DNA of 64,000 nucleotides, taken from positions 310,001-374,000 of the forward strand of contig CAVUPU010000003.1 in the NCBI GenBank assembly GCA_963743425.1. The letters run 5' to 3'. The notes beneath the pieces were generated by a model. The model saw nothing but the letters and a program-made list of their open reading frames with translations, had not been told where the DNA came from and did no database searches. The position numbers and the translations under genes are program-made. Source of the stretch: JAJVID01 sp963743425 (GTDB lineage Bacteria > Acidobacteriota > Blastocatellia > RBC074). Positions 10,771-19,508 of this stretch are shown here, piece by piece (position 1 is the stretch's first letter; each line of letters opens with the position of its first letter).

Positions 10771-11636
10771 AGCATCGGTCAAGTATTGTTTTGCGGCTAT
10801 GCCGCCCGATGTGCGATAGGTCTATGACCTATCGGGAAGAGAGTTTTTTTCTTTCGGGCTATGCCCGTAATGTTTTCGGGCATAGCCCGGGAAGAAAGGA
10901 GCCTGATTACGGAAGGGCATAGCCACTTCCGCACATCAGGCGGCACAGCCGCATTACTTGACCGGCGCTCTGGCGCCGAAGCCGGTAGTTTGCGCGCGAC
11001 ATTGCCGATCACGCGCAGGTCATGAACCTCGACTGGGACTTCCACCACTTTGTAGCCCATCTCATTTGAATTTCAGCCTGCGCGCCTCAACCGGCGAACT
11101 GGTAGAACATTCGCGGATCCGAGTTCTGTTTGACTCTATATTGAGCGAGCGACTGAGGGCGGCGCCGCGAGTCGAAAAGTCGAATTCTCGATTGGGGCGC
11201 GTCTTTCCGGAAATTTTTTCTTGCGTTTGAGAAATGAATGGCGCACACTCCCCAAGCCGTTACCGGCCCTCCACAAATACGAACAGCGCGTGTTTGCCCT
11301 TGGCCTCGCTCACGAATTCATTGCCGTCTGCGGCTCGGCTTATCGCCTCGATCTCTCGCGGCAATACTCGCTGGCAGGCGCGACACGTCGCACGGCAGCA
11401 GCCTGGCGCGCGATTCCGTTGCTCTCGGCAGTACCGCCATCGGACGAAGCGCCACAGCTTGCAAACCCAAACAAAACAGTTTTGATCGGAGATGGGAGCA
11501 AGTGGGAAACAATGCAAAGGCTCGTGGAAGGCGAGCGAATAGCGCCGTTCGTTGTAAGTGGAATACACGGAGGCGCAAGGAGTAATAGACGATCTGGCGC
11601 TTGTCACAGGCATCTTGAAGCTATCGAGGTAAATGC
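10771..11636. other. Non-coding or decayed interval upstream of the CRISPR operon
   Basis: Apart from the inverted-repeat element at 10776-10964 there is no convincing gene. On the minus strand, 10983-11060 reads MGYKVVEVPVEVHDLRVIGN, which resembles the end of a family-2 glycosyltransferase and may be a relic. Overlapping frames at 11220-11640 on both strands are arginine- and serine-rich with no domain and look like chance. I see no direct repeats with spacers. The promoter of the type III operon should lie near 11500-11636. Confidence 0.4.
10776..10964. mobile_element. MITE-like element with about 35-bp terminal inverted repeats
   Basis: The left end (10776-10815) begins CGGTCAAGTA and the right end (10930-10964) ends TACTTGACCG. 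The arms share GCGGCTATGCCGCC-type and GATGTGCG blocks in inverted orientation with a few mismatches and a 5-bp length difference. Inside is a second palindrome, CGGGCTATGCCCG against CGGGCATAGCCCG. No transposase frame is present. It is 189 bp long. Confidence 0.6.
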
Positions 11637-13022
11637 ATGTTGAGATCTCCAATCCCCGATCATCTTCATTGTGATGAACTATTTTTGTTGATAGGAACAA
11701 ACACCTTGCCAAATTGGGTGGCTGCCCAGTTGCTGGTCAGACCCGCAGGCACGGCGCACCTGGTTTATACGAGCGGGGTTCGCAAGCACGCCGAGAGACT
11801 GAAAGCCATTCTGGAAGAAGGGCAGAAGTCGAAAGCGGAAGCAAAGCGAATAAAGATCGGTTGGTTTGAAACCGCCGAGGCCAACGCAAGAAAGATATTT
11901 GATGATATCAGGCGTTACGCCGAAGGTTTGAAGCGGACCAACGGCGGCGTAATCGGGCTGAATTACACGGGCGGGACAAAGATGATGTCGGTGCATGCGC
12001 ATCGAGTCATGCGCGATCTGGGCTTGACCGCTTCGCTCAGCTACCTGGACGCACGCTCTTTGCAGATGAAATTCGATCATCCGAACGGCGGCGATTTCGA
12101 CGTCTCGTTGGACGAGCGAATCCGCATTGAGATCAAAAAGCTGTTGCGGCTGCACGACGATTACCCAGATCAGAAGATCAAATACGAACGAGAGGCCAAA
12201 GGCGCGGACGCTGCCGCTGGATTAATCGGAGTGCACACGAAATATTCTGGCCAGTACGTCTGGGGAGCATGGTGCAGAAAAAATCTACGTGAATTGAAAG
12301 ATGATCCATCTGCATATCAGCGTCAGGTCGAACGATTGGATGGAGAGATATTACCTACAGAGGAGGATTTCAGCAGGGAGATCCTGGCCCAACTCAACCG
12401 GCAAACTCAGCAGGATGACCCGAAGCAGAGGATCAGCCCTGCTGATGTACCGCGCTATCAACAAAAGATTGTAGCTGGCTACCGCCAAATGCTCGATAAG
12501 TTGCACGTGAACGGCGGCGATAATCTGCGAACGGTGGTGGCCAATAATTCCGGCGCGTTCGCCAATTCATTGGTATTGGCCAAATGGCTTCATGGGATGT
12601 GGTTGGAACATTACACCTTTGCGCAGCTTCAAAGCGTCGCCGATGGTTGTGACATCAATCAGAACGGGCTGGCCATCAATTTGGAAACAGTTAACGGTGA
12701 AGGGCGTGAATTTGAAGCTGACGTGATTGCTCTGCGCGGTTATCAGCTTTTCTATCTCACCTGCTACACGGGCAACGAAAACAACAGGTCAAAACAGAAG
12801 TTGTTTGAAGCTTTGGAACGCGCTGCCCAATTGGGCGGCGATGAAGCGAAGGTTGGATTGGTCTGCAACTCAGATTCTCCGATAAAGCTGAGACAGGAGT
12901 GCGAGGCCGATTGGGAAAGTTTTGCCTCCAACCAGATCGAGGTTTTCGGGCGTGAGGATTTGCCTGTCCTGGCCGATGAATTGAAGCGGTGGTTCAGAGG
13001 CGAAAGGCGCAAAGGCAGATAA
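11637..13022 (+). CDS. CARF-domain effector, Card1/Can2-like putative nuclease of type III CRISPR
   Basis: 461 residues. The N-terminal CARF domain (about 14-160) has a ligand-site motif GLNYTGGTKMMSVHAH (108-122) that binds cyclic oligoadenylate in this family. The C-terminal domain (about 300-461) follows the PD-(D/E)XK layout of Card1/DUF1887: KWLHGMWLEHY with E324, then FEADVIAL with D362. The expected E-x-K strand reads T375-C376-Y377, but conserved-looking lysines follow in KQKLFEALERAAQLGGDEA. It should be a single- or double-strand nuclease activated by Cas10 product, or a derivative that has lost activity. It is the first gene of the operon; a GAGGT lies upstream of the ATG. Confidence 0.82.
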   Translation: MLRSPIPDHLHCDELFLLIGTNTLPNWVAAQLLVRPAGTAHLVYTSGVRKHAERLKAILEEGQKSKAEAKRIKIGWFETAEANARKIFDDIRRYAEGLKRTNGGVIGLNYTGGTKMMSVHAHRVMRDLGLTASLSYLDARSLQMKFDHPNGGDFDVSLDERIRIEIKKLLRLHDDYPDQKIKYEREAKGADAAAGLIGVHTKYSGQYVWGAWCRKNLRELKDDPSAYQRQVERLDGEILPTEEDFSREILAQLNRQTQQDDPKQRISPADVPRYQQKIVAGYRQMLDKLHVNGGDNLRTVVANNSGAFANSLVLAKWLHGMWLEHYTFAQLQSVADGCDINQNGLAINLETVNGEGREFEADVIALRGYQLFYLTCYTGNENNRSKQKLFEALERAAQLGGDEAKVGLVCNSDSPIKLRQECEADWESFASNQIEVFGREDLPVLADELKRWFRGERRKGR

Positions 13023-13031
13023 GGAGCATTG

Positions 13032-14900
13032 ATGAAAGTTGTCTTGACGATGATTGATACGGCGGGAATTCAGGATTACATCTTCGGCAGCAACCGGCTG
13101 CGCGAAAACATCGGCGCGTCTTATCTGGTCGAACAGGCGACGCGTGCTTGGGTGTGCGACACGTTGAATCGATTCGAAGGTCACAACATCAAAGACTCAA
13201 AGCAGAACGAAGATGAGGCGAATAGAATTGACCGCGATAGATTGATCGAACAGGACGGTCAGACTTCCGAGTTGATTTTCGCTGGCGGCGGCAACGCGGC
13301 TATCCTCTTTCGGTCTCCGGATGATGCGAAGGACTTTGCGTGGAAACTGTCGCGGCAGGTTCTTGAAGAAGCTCCGGGCTTGGAGATTGTCATCGCACAC
13401 AGCGAACCGTTCGAATGGAATCCGCACGGAGAAGGCTTATCACCGGAGGAAGACCTGCGCAAGCAGATCGATAAATTGCGCGACGGGCGATTGGCGGAAA
13501 AAAAACGCACGCGGCAGGCGACGCCGACGCCGCTGCTTGGCCTGGGCGTGACCGCCGAATGCGAGGCGACAGGGTTGGTCGCAACGCAAAACAGCCTTGA
13601 TCTTGAAGCCGAACCGCGCCTGGTTTCGCGCGAGATCATGGCCAAGCTGGAAGTTACCCAAAAAGATAAACTTGACGGTAAGATCAGAAATAAGGCTAAA
13701 GATCGCTTGTTGAGATGCCTCCGAAAGGCCGACCCAAATTTCAACGCTGATCAGTTTGAATTCAGTGACAACCTCAATCATCTGGGGCGCATCGGCGGCG
13801 AAGAGAGCTACATTGCTGTCGTCCACATTGACGGCAACAGCATGGGCGAGGTGATCAAGAATTACGTCGCCCAGGCAAAAAACAACCGCGAATACATCAA
13901 GCGGATGCGCGATTTTTCAGACAGCGTCGAACGGGCGTCAGACGCCGCATTGGCCAAAACGATGCGCGTTTTGCGACAACACATTAAGTCCAAACCAGAT
14001 CCGAAAACCGGTCGTGAGATTCAAGTGATGATGGAAGACTCTCCGAAGTCGGTGCCTGAAGGCAGGCGCACAAATTCGCAGCAGAAGCAGATCCCACTTT
14101 ATCGGGAAGAGAAAGACGCAAAGCCCTGCTGGCCTTTTCGCCCGCTGGTCTTCGGCGGCGACGACGTGACTTTCGTCTGCGACGGACAGCTCGGTCTTTC
14201 GCTGGCGACGATCTACATGAATGCGTTCACCTCCGAGACTCGAAAGCAGATCAGAGATTTCCAGGGGCAGGAGATTCACACCGGCGCGGGCGTATGCATC
14301 GTCAAAGTCCATTATCCCTTCCGCCGGGCCTACGATTTGAGCGTGGCATTGACCAAAGAAGCCAAGAAACATCTGAAAGACGAAAGGCTGAACGCTTCGG
14401 CGATTGATTGGCATATCTCGTCCACGGGTTTGAGCGGGAGCTTGAAAGCCATTCGCGCGCAGGAGTACGAGGTCGGCCACCGGGAGAAAGATAACAAAGA
14501 TAAACAAAAGGCGAGGACCTTGCTGATGCGCCCAGTGCGGATGCGGCATGATTCTGAATGGCGCACGTGGGAAGACTTCAACCGTTTCGTCGCAGCTTTC
14601 AATTACGACAACCGTTGGGCCGAACATCGCAACAAGATCAAGTCGCTGCGCGAAGCTTTGCGCGCAGGCGATGAAGCAGTGAAAGAATTTCTGGCCATCA
14701 ATAAATTCACGGACGCGAACGAACAACAAAACAAGCAAAATAAGAAGAATGATTCGCTGCTTCCCGAACCGATCAACGCGCAGTGGCGCCATCTGTGCGA
14801 AGTCGGTTGGGAGAATGATCATTGCGTCTACTTTGATGCAATCGAAGCGATGGATCATCACCTTCTGTTGGAGGATGCCGCCAATGGCAACACCGATTGA
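13032..14900 (+). CDS. cas10: Cas10, type III-D large subunit without HD domain
   Basis: 622 residues from the ATG at 13032; the AAGGAG at 13021-13026 overlaps the stop of the previous gene, so translation is probably coupled. It begins directly with the first palm domain (MIDTAGIQDYIFGSNRLR), so the N-terminal HD DNase of other Cas10 proteins is missing. Palm 1 carries a degenerate GGGN (85-88). Palm 2 has VHIDGNSMG (about 264-272) and an intact cyclase motif VFGGDDVTF (GGDD at 375-378), predicting cyclic oligoadenylate synthesis on target RNA binding. No CxxC zinc knuckle is seen. The helical C-terminal domain is present. Confidence 0.92.
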   Translation: MKVVLTMIDTAGIQDYIFGSNRLRENIGASYLVEQATRAWVCDTLNRFEGHNIKDSKQNEDEANRIDRDRLIEQDGQTSELIFAGGGNAAILFRSPDDAKDFAWKLSRQVLEEAPGLEIVIAHSEPFEWNPHGEGLSPEEDLRKQIDKLRDGRLAEKKRTRQATPTPLLGLGVTAECEATGLVATQNSLDLEAEPRLVSREIMAKLEVTQKDKLDGKIRNKAKDRLLRCLRKADPNFNADQFEFSDNLNHLGRIGGEESYIAVVHIDGNSMGEVIKNYVAQAKNNREYIKRMRDFSDSVERASDAALAKTMRVLRQHIKSKPDPKTGREIQVMMEDSPKSVPEGRRTNSQQKQIPLYREEKDAKPCWPFRPLVFGGDDVTFVCDGQLGLSLATIYMNAFTSETRKQIRDFQGQEIHTGAGVCIVKVHYPFRRAYDLSVALTKEAKKHLKDERLNASAIDWHISSTGLSGSLKAIRAQEYEVGHREKDNKDKQKARTLLMRPVRMRHDSEWRTWEDFNRFVAAFNYDNRWAEHRNKIKSLREALRAGDEAVKEFLAINKFTDANEQQNKQNKKNDSLLPEPINAQWRHLCEVGWENDHCVYFDAIEAMDHHLLLEDAANGNTD

Positions 14901-15558
14901 AACCTTGACGCTGAAATTTGAATTGCTGAGCGCGGCGACTTTCGGGCGTGGCGATGGATTGCCGGGCCTGGTTGATCGTGAAGTCGAACACGACCGGCAT
15001 GGGTTGCCGTTTCTGCGGGGGCGGACTTTGCGCGGGCTGTTGGCCGAGGAAATGGAGAGCCTGATCTATGCTTTCGGTGATAAGGCGAAGAACTGGAAAG
15101 AGTCGCGCGACCGATTGCTCGGCGTCGGAGGCCGAATGACCGACGAGACGGGAATCATGCGCGTCGGCGACGCCCGATTGCCGGAAGGCGTGCGGCGATT
15201 GATCGCAGTTTCATTGGAAGAAAAGCAGGCGGCGACTAGCGGATTAACGCCGACAGATGTGTTGGAGTCGCTCACGGCGATTCGACGGCAGACGGCGATG
15301 ACGCCGTTCGGCGCGCATGAAGCGGCTTCGCTGCGGGCGATGCGCGTGATCTTGCGCGGGACAATCTTCGAAGCGCAACTGATTTTTGACCAACCGCCAA
15401 ATGATCGCGAGAGAGCTTTGCTGGCAGTGACGGTTTTGGCCTGGCGGCGCGCGGGCACGGGGCGCAATCGCGGGCGCGGACGTTTGCGCGCCTGGATTCA
15501 GGATGACGAGTGGATGCGCGCTCAGTTTGATTTCTTCGAGCAGGAGGTCGGGCGATGA
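14884..15558 (+). CDS. Stand-alone Cas7-type RAMP protein of the III-D complex
   Basis: 224 residues from the ATG at 14884, which lies 17 bp inside cas10 after a GGAGGA; longer upstream readings lie in the cas10 frame shadow. RAMP features: an initial beta strand (LTLKFELLSAATFGRGDG), the LPFLRGRTLRGLLAEE helix after the first strand, and a glycine-rich loop GRNRGRGRLRAW at the C-terminus. This is the short Csm3-like fold that lines crRNA. It overlaps the following Csx10 gene by ATGA. In the III-D variant of cyanobacteria a Cas7 domain is fused to Cas5 and Cas11; here it is separate. Confidence 0.82.
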   Translation: MATPIETLTLKFELLSAATFGRGDGLPGLVDREVEHDRHGLPFLRGRTLRGLLAEEMESLIYAFGDKAKNWKESRDRLLGVGGRMTDETGIMRVGDARLPEGVRRLIAVSLEEKQAATSGLTPTDVLESLTAIRRQTAMTPFGAHEAASLRAMRVILRGTIFEAQLIFDQPPNDRERALLAVTVLAWRRAGTGRNRGRGRLRAWIQDDEWMRAQFDFFEQEVGR

Positions 15559-17267
15559 GTTCGGACAATAATTTCAGCGTGATTCGCTACACCATCGAAT
15601 TGCAATCACCAGTGCTGGCCACCGACATAGTGGGTGAGCCGAACAGCGCGGTTACGCTGCCATATATCTCCGGAGCGTTGCTGCGCGGGGCGTTGGTCGC
15701 GCGTTATCTCCAAAACGGCGTCGCCAACATTGACGCGGGCGCTGACCAAGCTCGCCAGCTTTTCTTCGGCGATCAGACGCGGTTTCTCAACGCGTATCCG
15801 TTCAATCCGAATCTGAGGGATAAGGAGAAAGGCCGCGCGTTGCCCAAGCCGTCCGCCTGGCGGCGCGACAAAAAGGATTTTACTGACAATGCGGATGGTC
15901 GGAAAACTTATGACTTCAGCCGTACGGCTTTCGATATTCGTAATGAATCGATTGAGGGAGCTTTCTTCTGGCGTGAGGAACACGACGCTGCTCTCTTTTC
16001 GCCGCCTCACCGTTTGAACGTCCATACGCAGCGCGATGCGCGCAAAGGCCGTTCGACCATGGATTCCGGGAGCGTTTATCGTTACGAGGCGTTGGCCGCC
16101 GGAATGCAGTTGCAGGCTTTGATCCTGACCACCTCCGATCGAGCTGAAGAGATCGTCAACTGGCTCAATGGCGTGACGTTGTGGATTGGCCGCGCGCGCC
16201 GCGCTGGTTACGGCAAAGTCGTGGTCACCAAAGTCGAACAACCCGATTACTGGCGTGAATCCGGAACCGATGACTCGCCCGCAGCGCTCGAAGCCGGAGA
16301 AGAATTGCACATTGCCTTCACCAGCGATGCTTTGCTGCGTGATGAAAATGGCCAGGCGACGCTCGATCCGCGCGGCGCGTTGGCAACAACGCTAAACCTT
16401 CCCAATGAAACGTTGACTCTTTTGCCAGGGCGTTCATGGGCCAAATCCAAGATCGTCGGCGGGTTCAATCGCAAGTGGGGGTTGCCGCTGCCCCAAACAA
16501 TCGCGCTGGCTGCAGGCAGCGTGTTTGTCTATCAAACAACAATGCCGATCAATTGGGAGAAACTGGTAGAACTGGAGCGCGAAGGTATCGGTGAACGGCG
16601 CAACGAAGGCTTTGGCCGCGTGCTGGTTGATTGGAAGGCAGATGAAAAGAAAGACGAAGCTTTCCTGTCTTACGAAATCAAGCTCTCGCCCAAATCAGAA
16701 CTTGCGGAGCTTTCGGCCAGCGAAAGAGAACAGGCTCAGATGATGGCCGAGAGAATTCTGCGCCGCCGATTGGATGAAAAATTACGTGTCGAGATTAATC
16801 GCACACGGCTGAAAGGATCACCAAATAAAAATCAACTGGCGCGACTGCGTGTGATGCTACGTAATGTGCAGACCGGGCGCGAACTTGGCAATCCCGACCT
16901 AAAACGGCTGAGGCAGTGTTTCGATAGCATTCAGGAAAGGCGCAGTACAAGAGATCAGTTCGCTCGAACCTTGGTTGACGAAAACGGCAAACAACCGTTT
17001 CTGAAACTGCTCGATTGGGCTAAAGATCAACTCGCAATCTTGGTTGAAAAACCTGATGAAAATGAGAAAGAGCGAGACGAGAGGCAATGTAAATTGACCG
17101 AGAAGATGATCGCGAACTGGAACGTCGCAGCCATATCATTGGGCGAGGGCACGGTCGTGGTCTCCGCGGTAGTGAACGAAAAGATCGCTCTTGAATATGC
17201 CCTGCGATTTGTCGATCAGGTCTTGTACCGCGCATCGAAAGATCAAAGAAATGAGGAGCGCAAGTGA
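15555..17267 (+). CDS. csx10: Csx10 (Cas5-group RAMP) with a long helical C-terminal region
   Basis: 570 residues. The N-terminal RAMP half starts YTIELQSPVLATDIVGEPNS and has LPYISGALLRGALVARYL, which is characteristic of Csx10, then LFFGDQTRFLNAYP and ARRAGYGKVVV. A second RAMP half ends GERRNEGFGRVLVDW (near 345-360). Residues about 375-570 are charged and mostly helical, without RAMP motifs, and could be a fused small subunit (Cas11-like). No separate csm2/cas11 gene is present in the operon, which supports that reading. It is expected to cap the 5' handle of crRNA next to Cas10. Confidence 0.85.
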   Translation: MSSDNNFSVIRYTIELQSPVLATDIVGEPNSAVTLPYISGALLRGALVARYLQNGVANIDAGADQARQLFFGDQTRFLNAYPFNPNLRDKEKGRALPKPSAWRRDKKDFTDNADGRKTYDFSRTAFDIRNESIEGAFFWREEHDAALFSPPHRLNVHTQRDARKGRSTMDSGSVYRYEALAAGMQLQALILTTSDRAEEIVNWLNGVTLWIGRARRAGYGKVVVTKVEQPDYWRESGTDDSPAALEAGEELHIAFTSDALLRDENGQATLDPRGALATTLNLPNETLTLLPGRSWAKSKIVGGFNRKWGLPLPQTIALAAGSVFVYQTTMPINWEKLVELEREGIGERRNEGFGRVLVDWKADEKKDEAFLSYEIKLSPKSELAELSASEREQAQMMAERILRRRLDEKLRVEINRTRLKGSPNKNQLARLRVMLRNVQTGRELGNPDLKRLRQCFDSIQERRSTRDQFARTLVDENGKQPFLKLLDWAKDQLAILVEKPDENEKERDERQCKLTEKMIANWNVAAISLGEGTVVVSAVVNEKIALEYALRFVDQVLYRASKDQRNEERK

Positions 17268-18877
17268 TGGCTGAGACGAAAGTGAAGACAAATAATCAGA
17301 AGCCGAAGCGCCATCGGCATCGTCATCTGCGGCAGCGCATTGTCGTCACCGGCCAGTTGGAACTGACAACCCCGGCTCATTTCGGCAACGGCGACGCTGA
17401 CGAATTGACCGATATGCCGCTGCTGCTGGATGAAGTCAGCAAACAGGCGTTGATTACCGGCGCTTCGCTGGCGGGCGCGCTACGTAATTATCTGCGCGAA
17501 CGGCAATGGGGGTACGAACTGCCCATGCCGTCGCGCGATATGCGTTCGCCTTTTTATCGCGAATGGAACGAGACTGAGAACGATCTGCTCGCGGCCAAAT
17601 TGTTCGGCGGTCATCGGGGTTATGAAGATGGCGCGCAAAGCCCGTTGATCGTTGACGACGCATTGAGCGAAGGCCTCCCCGAAGTCGAGTTGCGTGACGG
17701 CGTAAAGATTGATCCTCGTACACGCGCCGCCGAGGAGAAGAAAAAATACGATTATCAACTTCTGGCTGCCGGCACACGCTTAAACCTGCGTTTCGAGTTG
17801 TTGCTCGACGATGACGAGAAAGAGAATGCGCAGCGCAAGAAGGCATTGGCAATCGCCCTGCAAGCATTGGCCGATGGCGAGATTCGGATGGGCGCACGCA
17901 AACGTCGCGGGTTCGGTTGTTGTAGTGTCCCCAAATGGACAGTGACGACTTACGATTTGCATGAGCCGAATGATTTGCTCGCCTGGCTGAAAACGGGCTT
18001 TGCTGCTAAGCAGGACGCTGAACGAATCCCCGACAATCAGCCGCCGCGCGACATCGCGTCGTTGCTCGGAGTCAGCTTGACTGAATCTGATCTGATTGAC
18101 CGTCGCGAATGGTTCGAGATTGAGGCCGATTTCGAGATTGACGGCTCGCTGATCGTGCGCGGCGGTTTCGACGAACAGGATCGCGGGCCGGACGTCGTCC
18201 ACCTGCGCACGAAGCGCAATGTCGGCAAGAAACCTGTCCTGCCCGGCACGAGCACCGCCGGAGCGATACGCCATCGAGCGTTGCGCATCGCCAACACGCT
18301 GGCAGGCAAAGGCGATGAAGCGGTAGCCGGCGCGCGGAACTTTATCGGCGGAATGTTCGGCCCTGAGATGGAAAATCCCAAAGACAAAGAGTCGCGGGGC
18401 AAAAAGGCTGATAAAAACGATGAGAAAAAAGTCGAGCCGCGAGCCAGCCGCGTGGTAATCAACGAGGAGTTGATCACAGGCGGTCAGGATTTAGTGCAGA
18501 CGCGCATCAAGATTGACCGCTTCACAGGCGGCACAATTGAAGCAGCGTTACTCGAAGAGGCCCCTCACTTCGGCGGCGATGTCAAATTGCGGCTATGGCT
18601 GCGCAATCCCAAAGACGCGGAGATCGGGCTGCTCCTGCTCATTTTGAAAGACCTCTGGCTGGGCGACCTGCCGATCGGGGGCGAATCGAGCATCGGTCGT
18701 GGCCGGTTGCGCGGCGTCAAAGCGAAGTTGCGGCACAGCCGCAACGGAGAGATAGAGATGAGTGACGAATCGCGCAACGGAGAAATCCGACTCACAGGAG
18801 AGAACGCCGCAGCCAGACTGGAGGCTTATGTCAGCGCGCTACGGCGAGTGAATTGGGGGAATGTCAAAAATGACTGA
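17267..18877 (+). CDS. Double Cas7 (Csm3-like) fusion protein
   Basis: 536 residues from the ATG at 17267, preceded by GAGGAG; a GTG one codon earlier is possible. There are two complete Csm3-like domains. Domain 1 (about 27-250): LTTPAHFGNGDADELTDMP with candidate catalytic aspartates, LITGASLAGALRNYL, DGVKIDPRTRAAEEK, and GEIRMGARKRRGFG. Domain 2 (about 275-500): LIVRGGFDEQDRGPDVVHL, LPGTSTAGAIRHRAL, TRIKIDRFTGGTIEAALLEE, and LPIGGESSIGRGRLRG. The Csm3 aspartate that cuts target RNA maps to the GGxD-type loops, so each domain may cut once. This matches the Cas7-2x subunit of III-D variants. Confidence 0.86.
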   Translation: MAETKVKTNNQKPKRHRHRHLRQRIVVTGQLELTTPAHFGNGDADELTDMPLLLDEVSKQALITGASLAGALRNYLRERQWGYELPMPSRDMRSPFYREWNETENDLLAAKLFGGHRGYEDGAQSPLIVDDALSEGLPEVELRDGVKIDPRTRAAEEKKKYDYQLLAAGTRLNLRFELLLDDDEKENAQRKKALAIALQALADGEIRMGARKRRGFGCCSVPKWTVTTYDLHEPNDLLAWLKTGFAAKQDAERIPDNQPPRDIASLLGVSLTESDLIDRREWFEIEADFEIDGSLIVRGGFDEQDRGPDVVHLRTKRNVGKKPVLPGTSTAGAIRHRALRIANTLAGKGDEAVAGARNFIGGMFGPEMENPKDKESRGKKADKNDEKKVEPRASRVVINEELITGGQDLVQTRIKIDRFTGGTIEAALLEEAPHFGGDVKLRLWLRNPKDAEIGLLLLILKDLWLGDLPIGGESSIGRGRLRGVKAKLRHSRNGEIEMSDESRNGEIRLTGENAAARLEAYVSALRRVNWGNVKND

Positions 18878-19508
18878 AAGCATACGCATTGAACCTCTAT
18901 CGCCTGAGCGGATTCCCGCTGCTTTCGCTGAGGATGAAGGCAGACGACTGGTGAAGCTCGCGACAGATCATCTAGGCGCGGACGGCATCCGCTACGCCTT
19001 GATCCACCTTGATGACGGCGTGTTGTGGGGGAGTGTAGATGGCGCCAAACTCAGTGTGCCGGACCCGAACGATGATTGGACGCCGAAGCTGCGCTCTGTG
19101 ACCGTTCAACAGTGCCGCGTCTTCGGCGACAGAGGCGAGTTGTTCATCTGGCGCGAAGCAGAAAACCGATGGCGCGGGCGCGTGGTGATCGAAGGAGGCG
19201 ACACCGATATCGCTATGTTTGAGGAGCCGCAAATTCTTTATGGCGATACGGCGCACGACGGAGATGAAAGACGTGAGCTTCCGCCGCCGCCTGCAAAACC
19301 AGGATTCACTGCGATCTATGAATTCAAAAAAGGAACCGGAATTCGTCAGATCGTGCCGATAGATGCCACGGACGCGATGGAAAGAGGTGAGCGAGTCACC
19401 CTGACGGTTCGCCACTACCTCAAACCGGATGACGACGGGCAAGCGAGATTCTTTTGCAGCCGCTTGAAATCAATCGAAACACGGAGGCCGGAAAAAAATG
19501 GCAAGTAA
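18870..19508 (+). CDS. csx19: Csx19-family III-D accessory protein
   Basis: 212 residues from the ATG at 18870; an ATG at 18861 is also possible but sits too close to its GGGGGA. The family signature YALIHLDDGVLWGSVDGAKL is near residues 43-62. The rest is beta-rich, with GFTAIYEFKKGTGIRQIVPI in the C-terminal part. Csx19 is known only from type III-D loci, where it is a structural subunit of the complex. The start overlaps the previous gene by 8 bp and the end overlaps the next by 11 bp. Confidence 0.75.
   Translation: MTESIRIEPLSPERIPAAFAEDEGRRLVKLATDHLGADGIRYALIHLDDGVLWGSVDGAKLSVPDPNDDWTPKLRSVTVQQCRVFGDRGELFIWREAENRWRGRVVIEGGDTDIAMFEEPQILYGDTAHDGDERRELPPPPAKPGFTAIYEFKKGTGIRQIVPIDATDAMERGERVTLTVRHYLKPDDDGQARFFCSRLKSIETRRPEKNGK

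Noticed and set aside
10983..11060. Glycosyltransferase-like end (MGYKVVEVPVEV) on the minus strand
   Set aside because: Only about 26 codons resemble the family and the frame then runs into the palindromic element; kept as a possible relic, not a gene.
11221..11712. Overlapping open frames on both strands before the Card1-like gene
   Set aside because: Composition is Arg/Ser-rich with no domain, the frames on the two strands compete, and none has a good ribosome-binding site.
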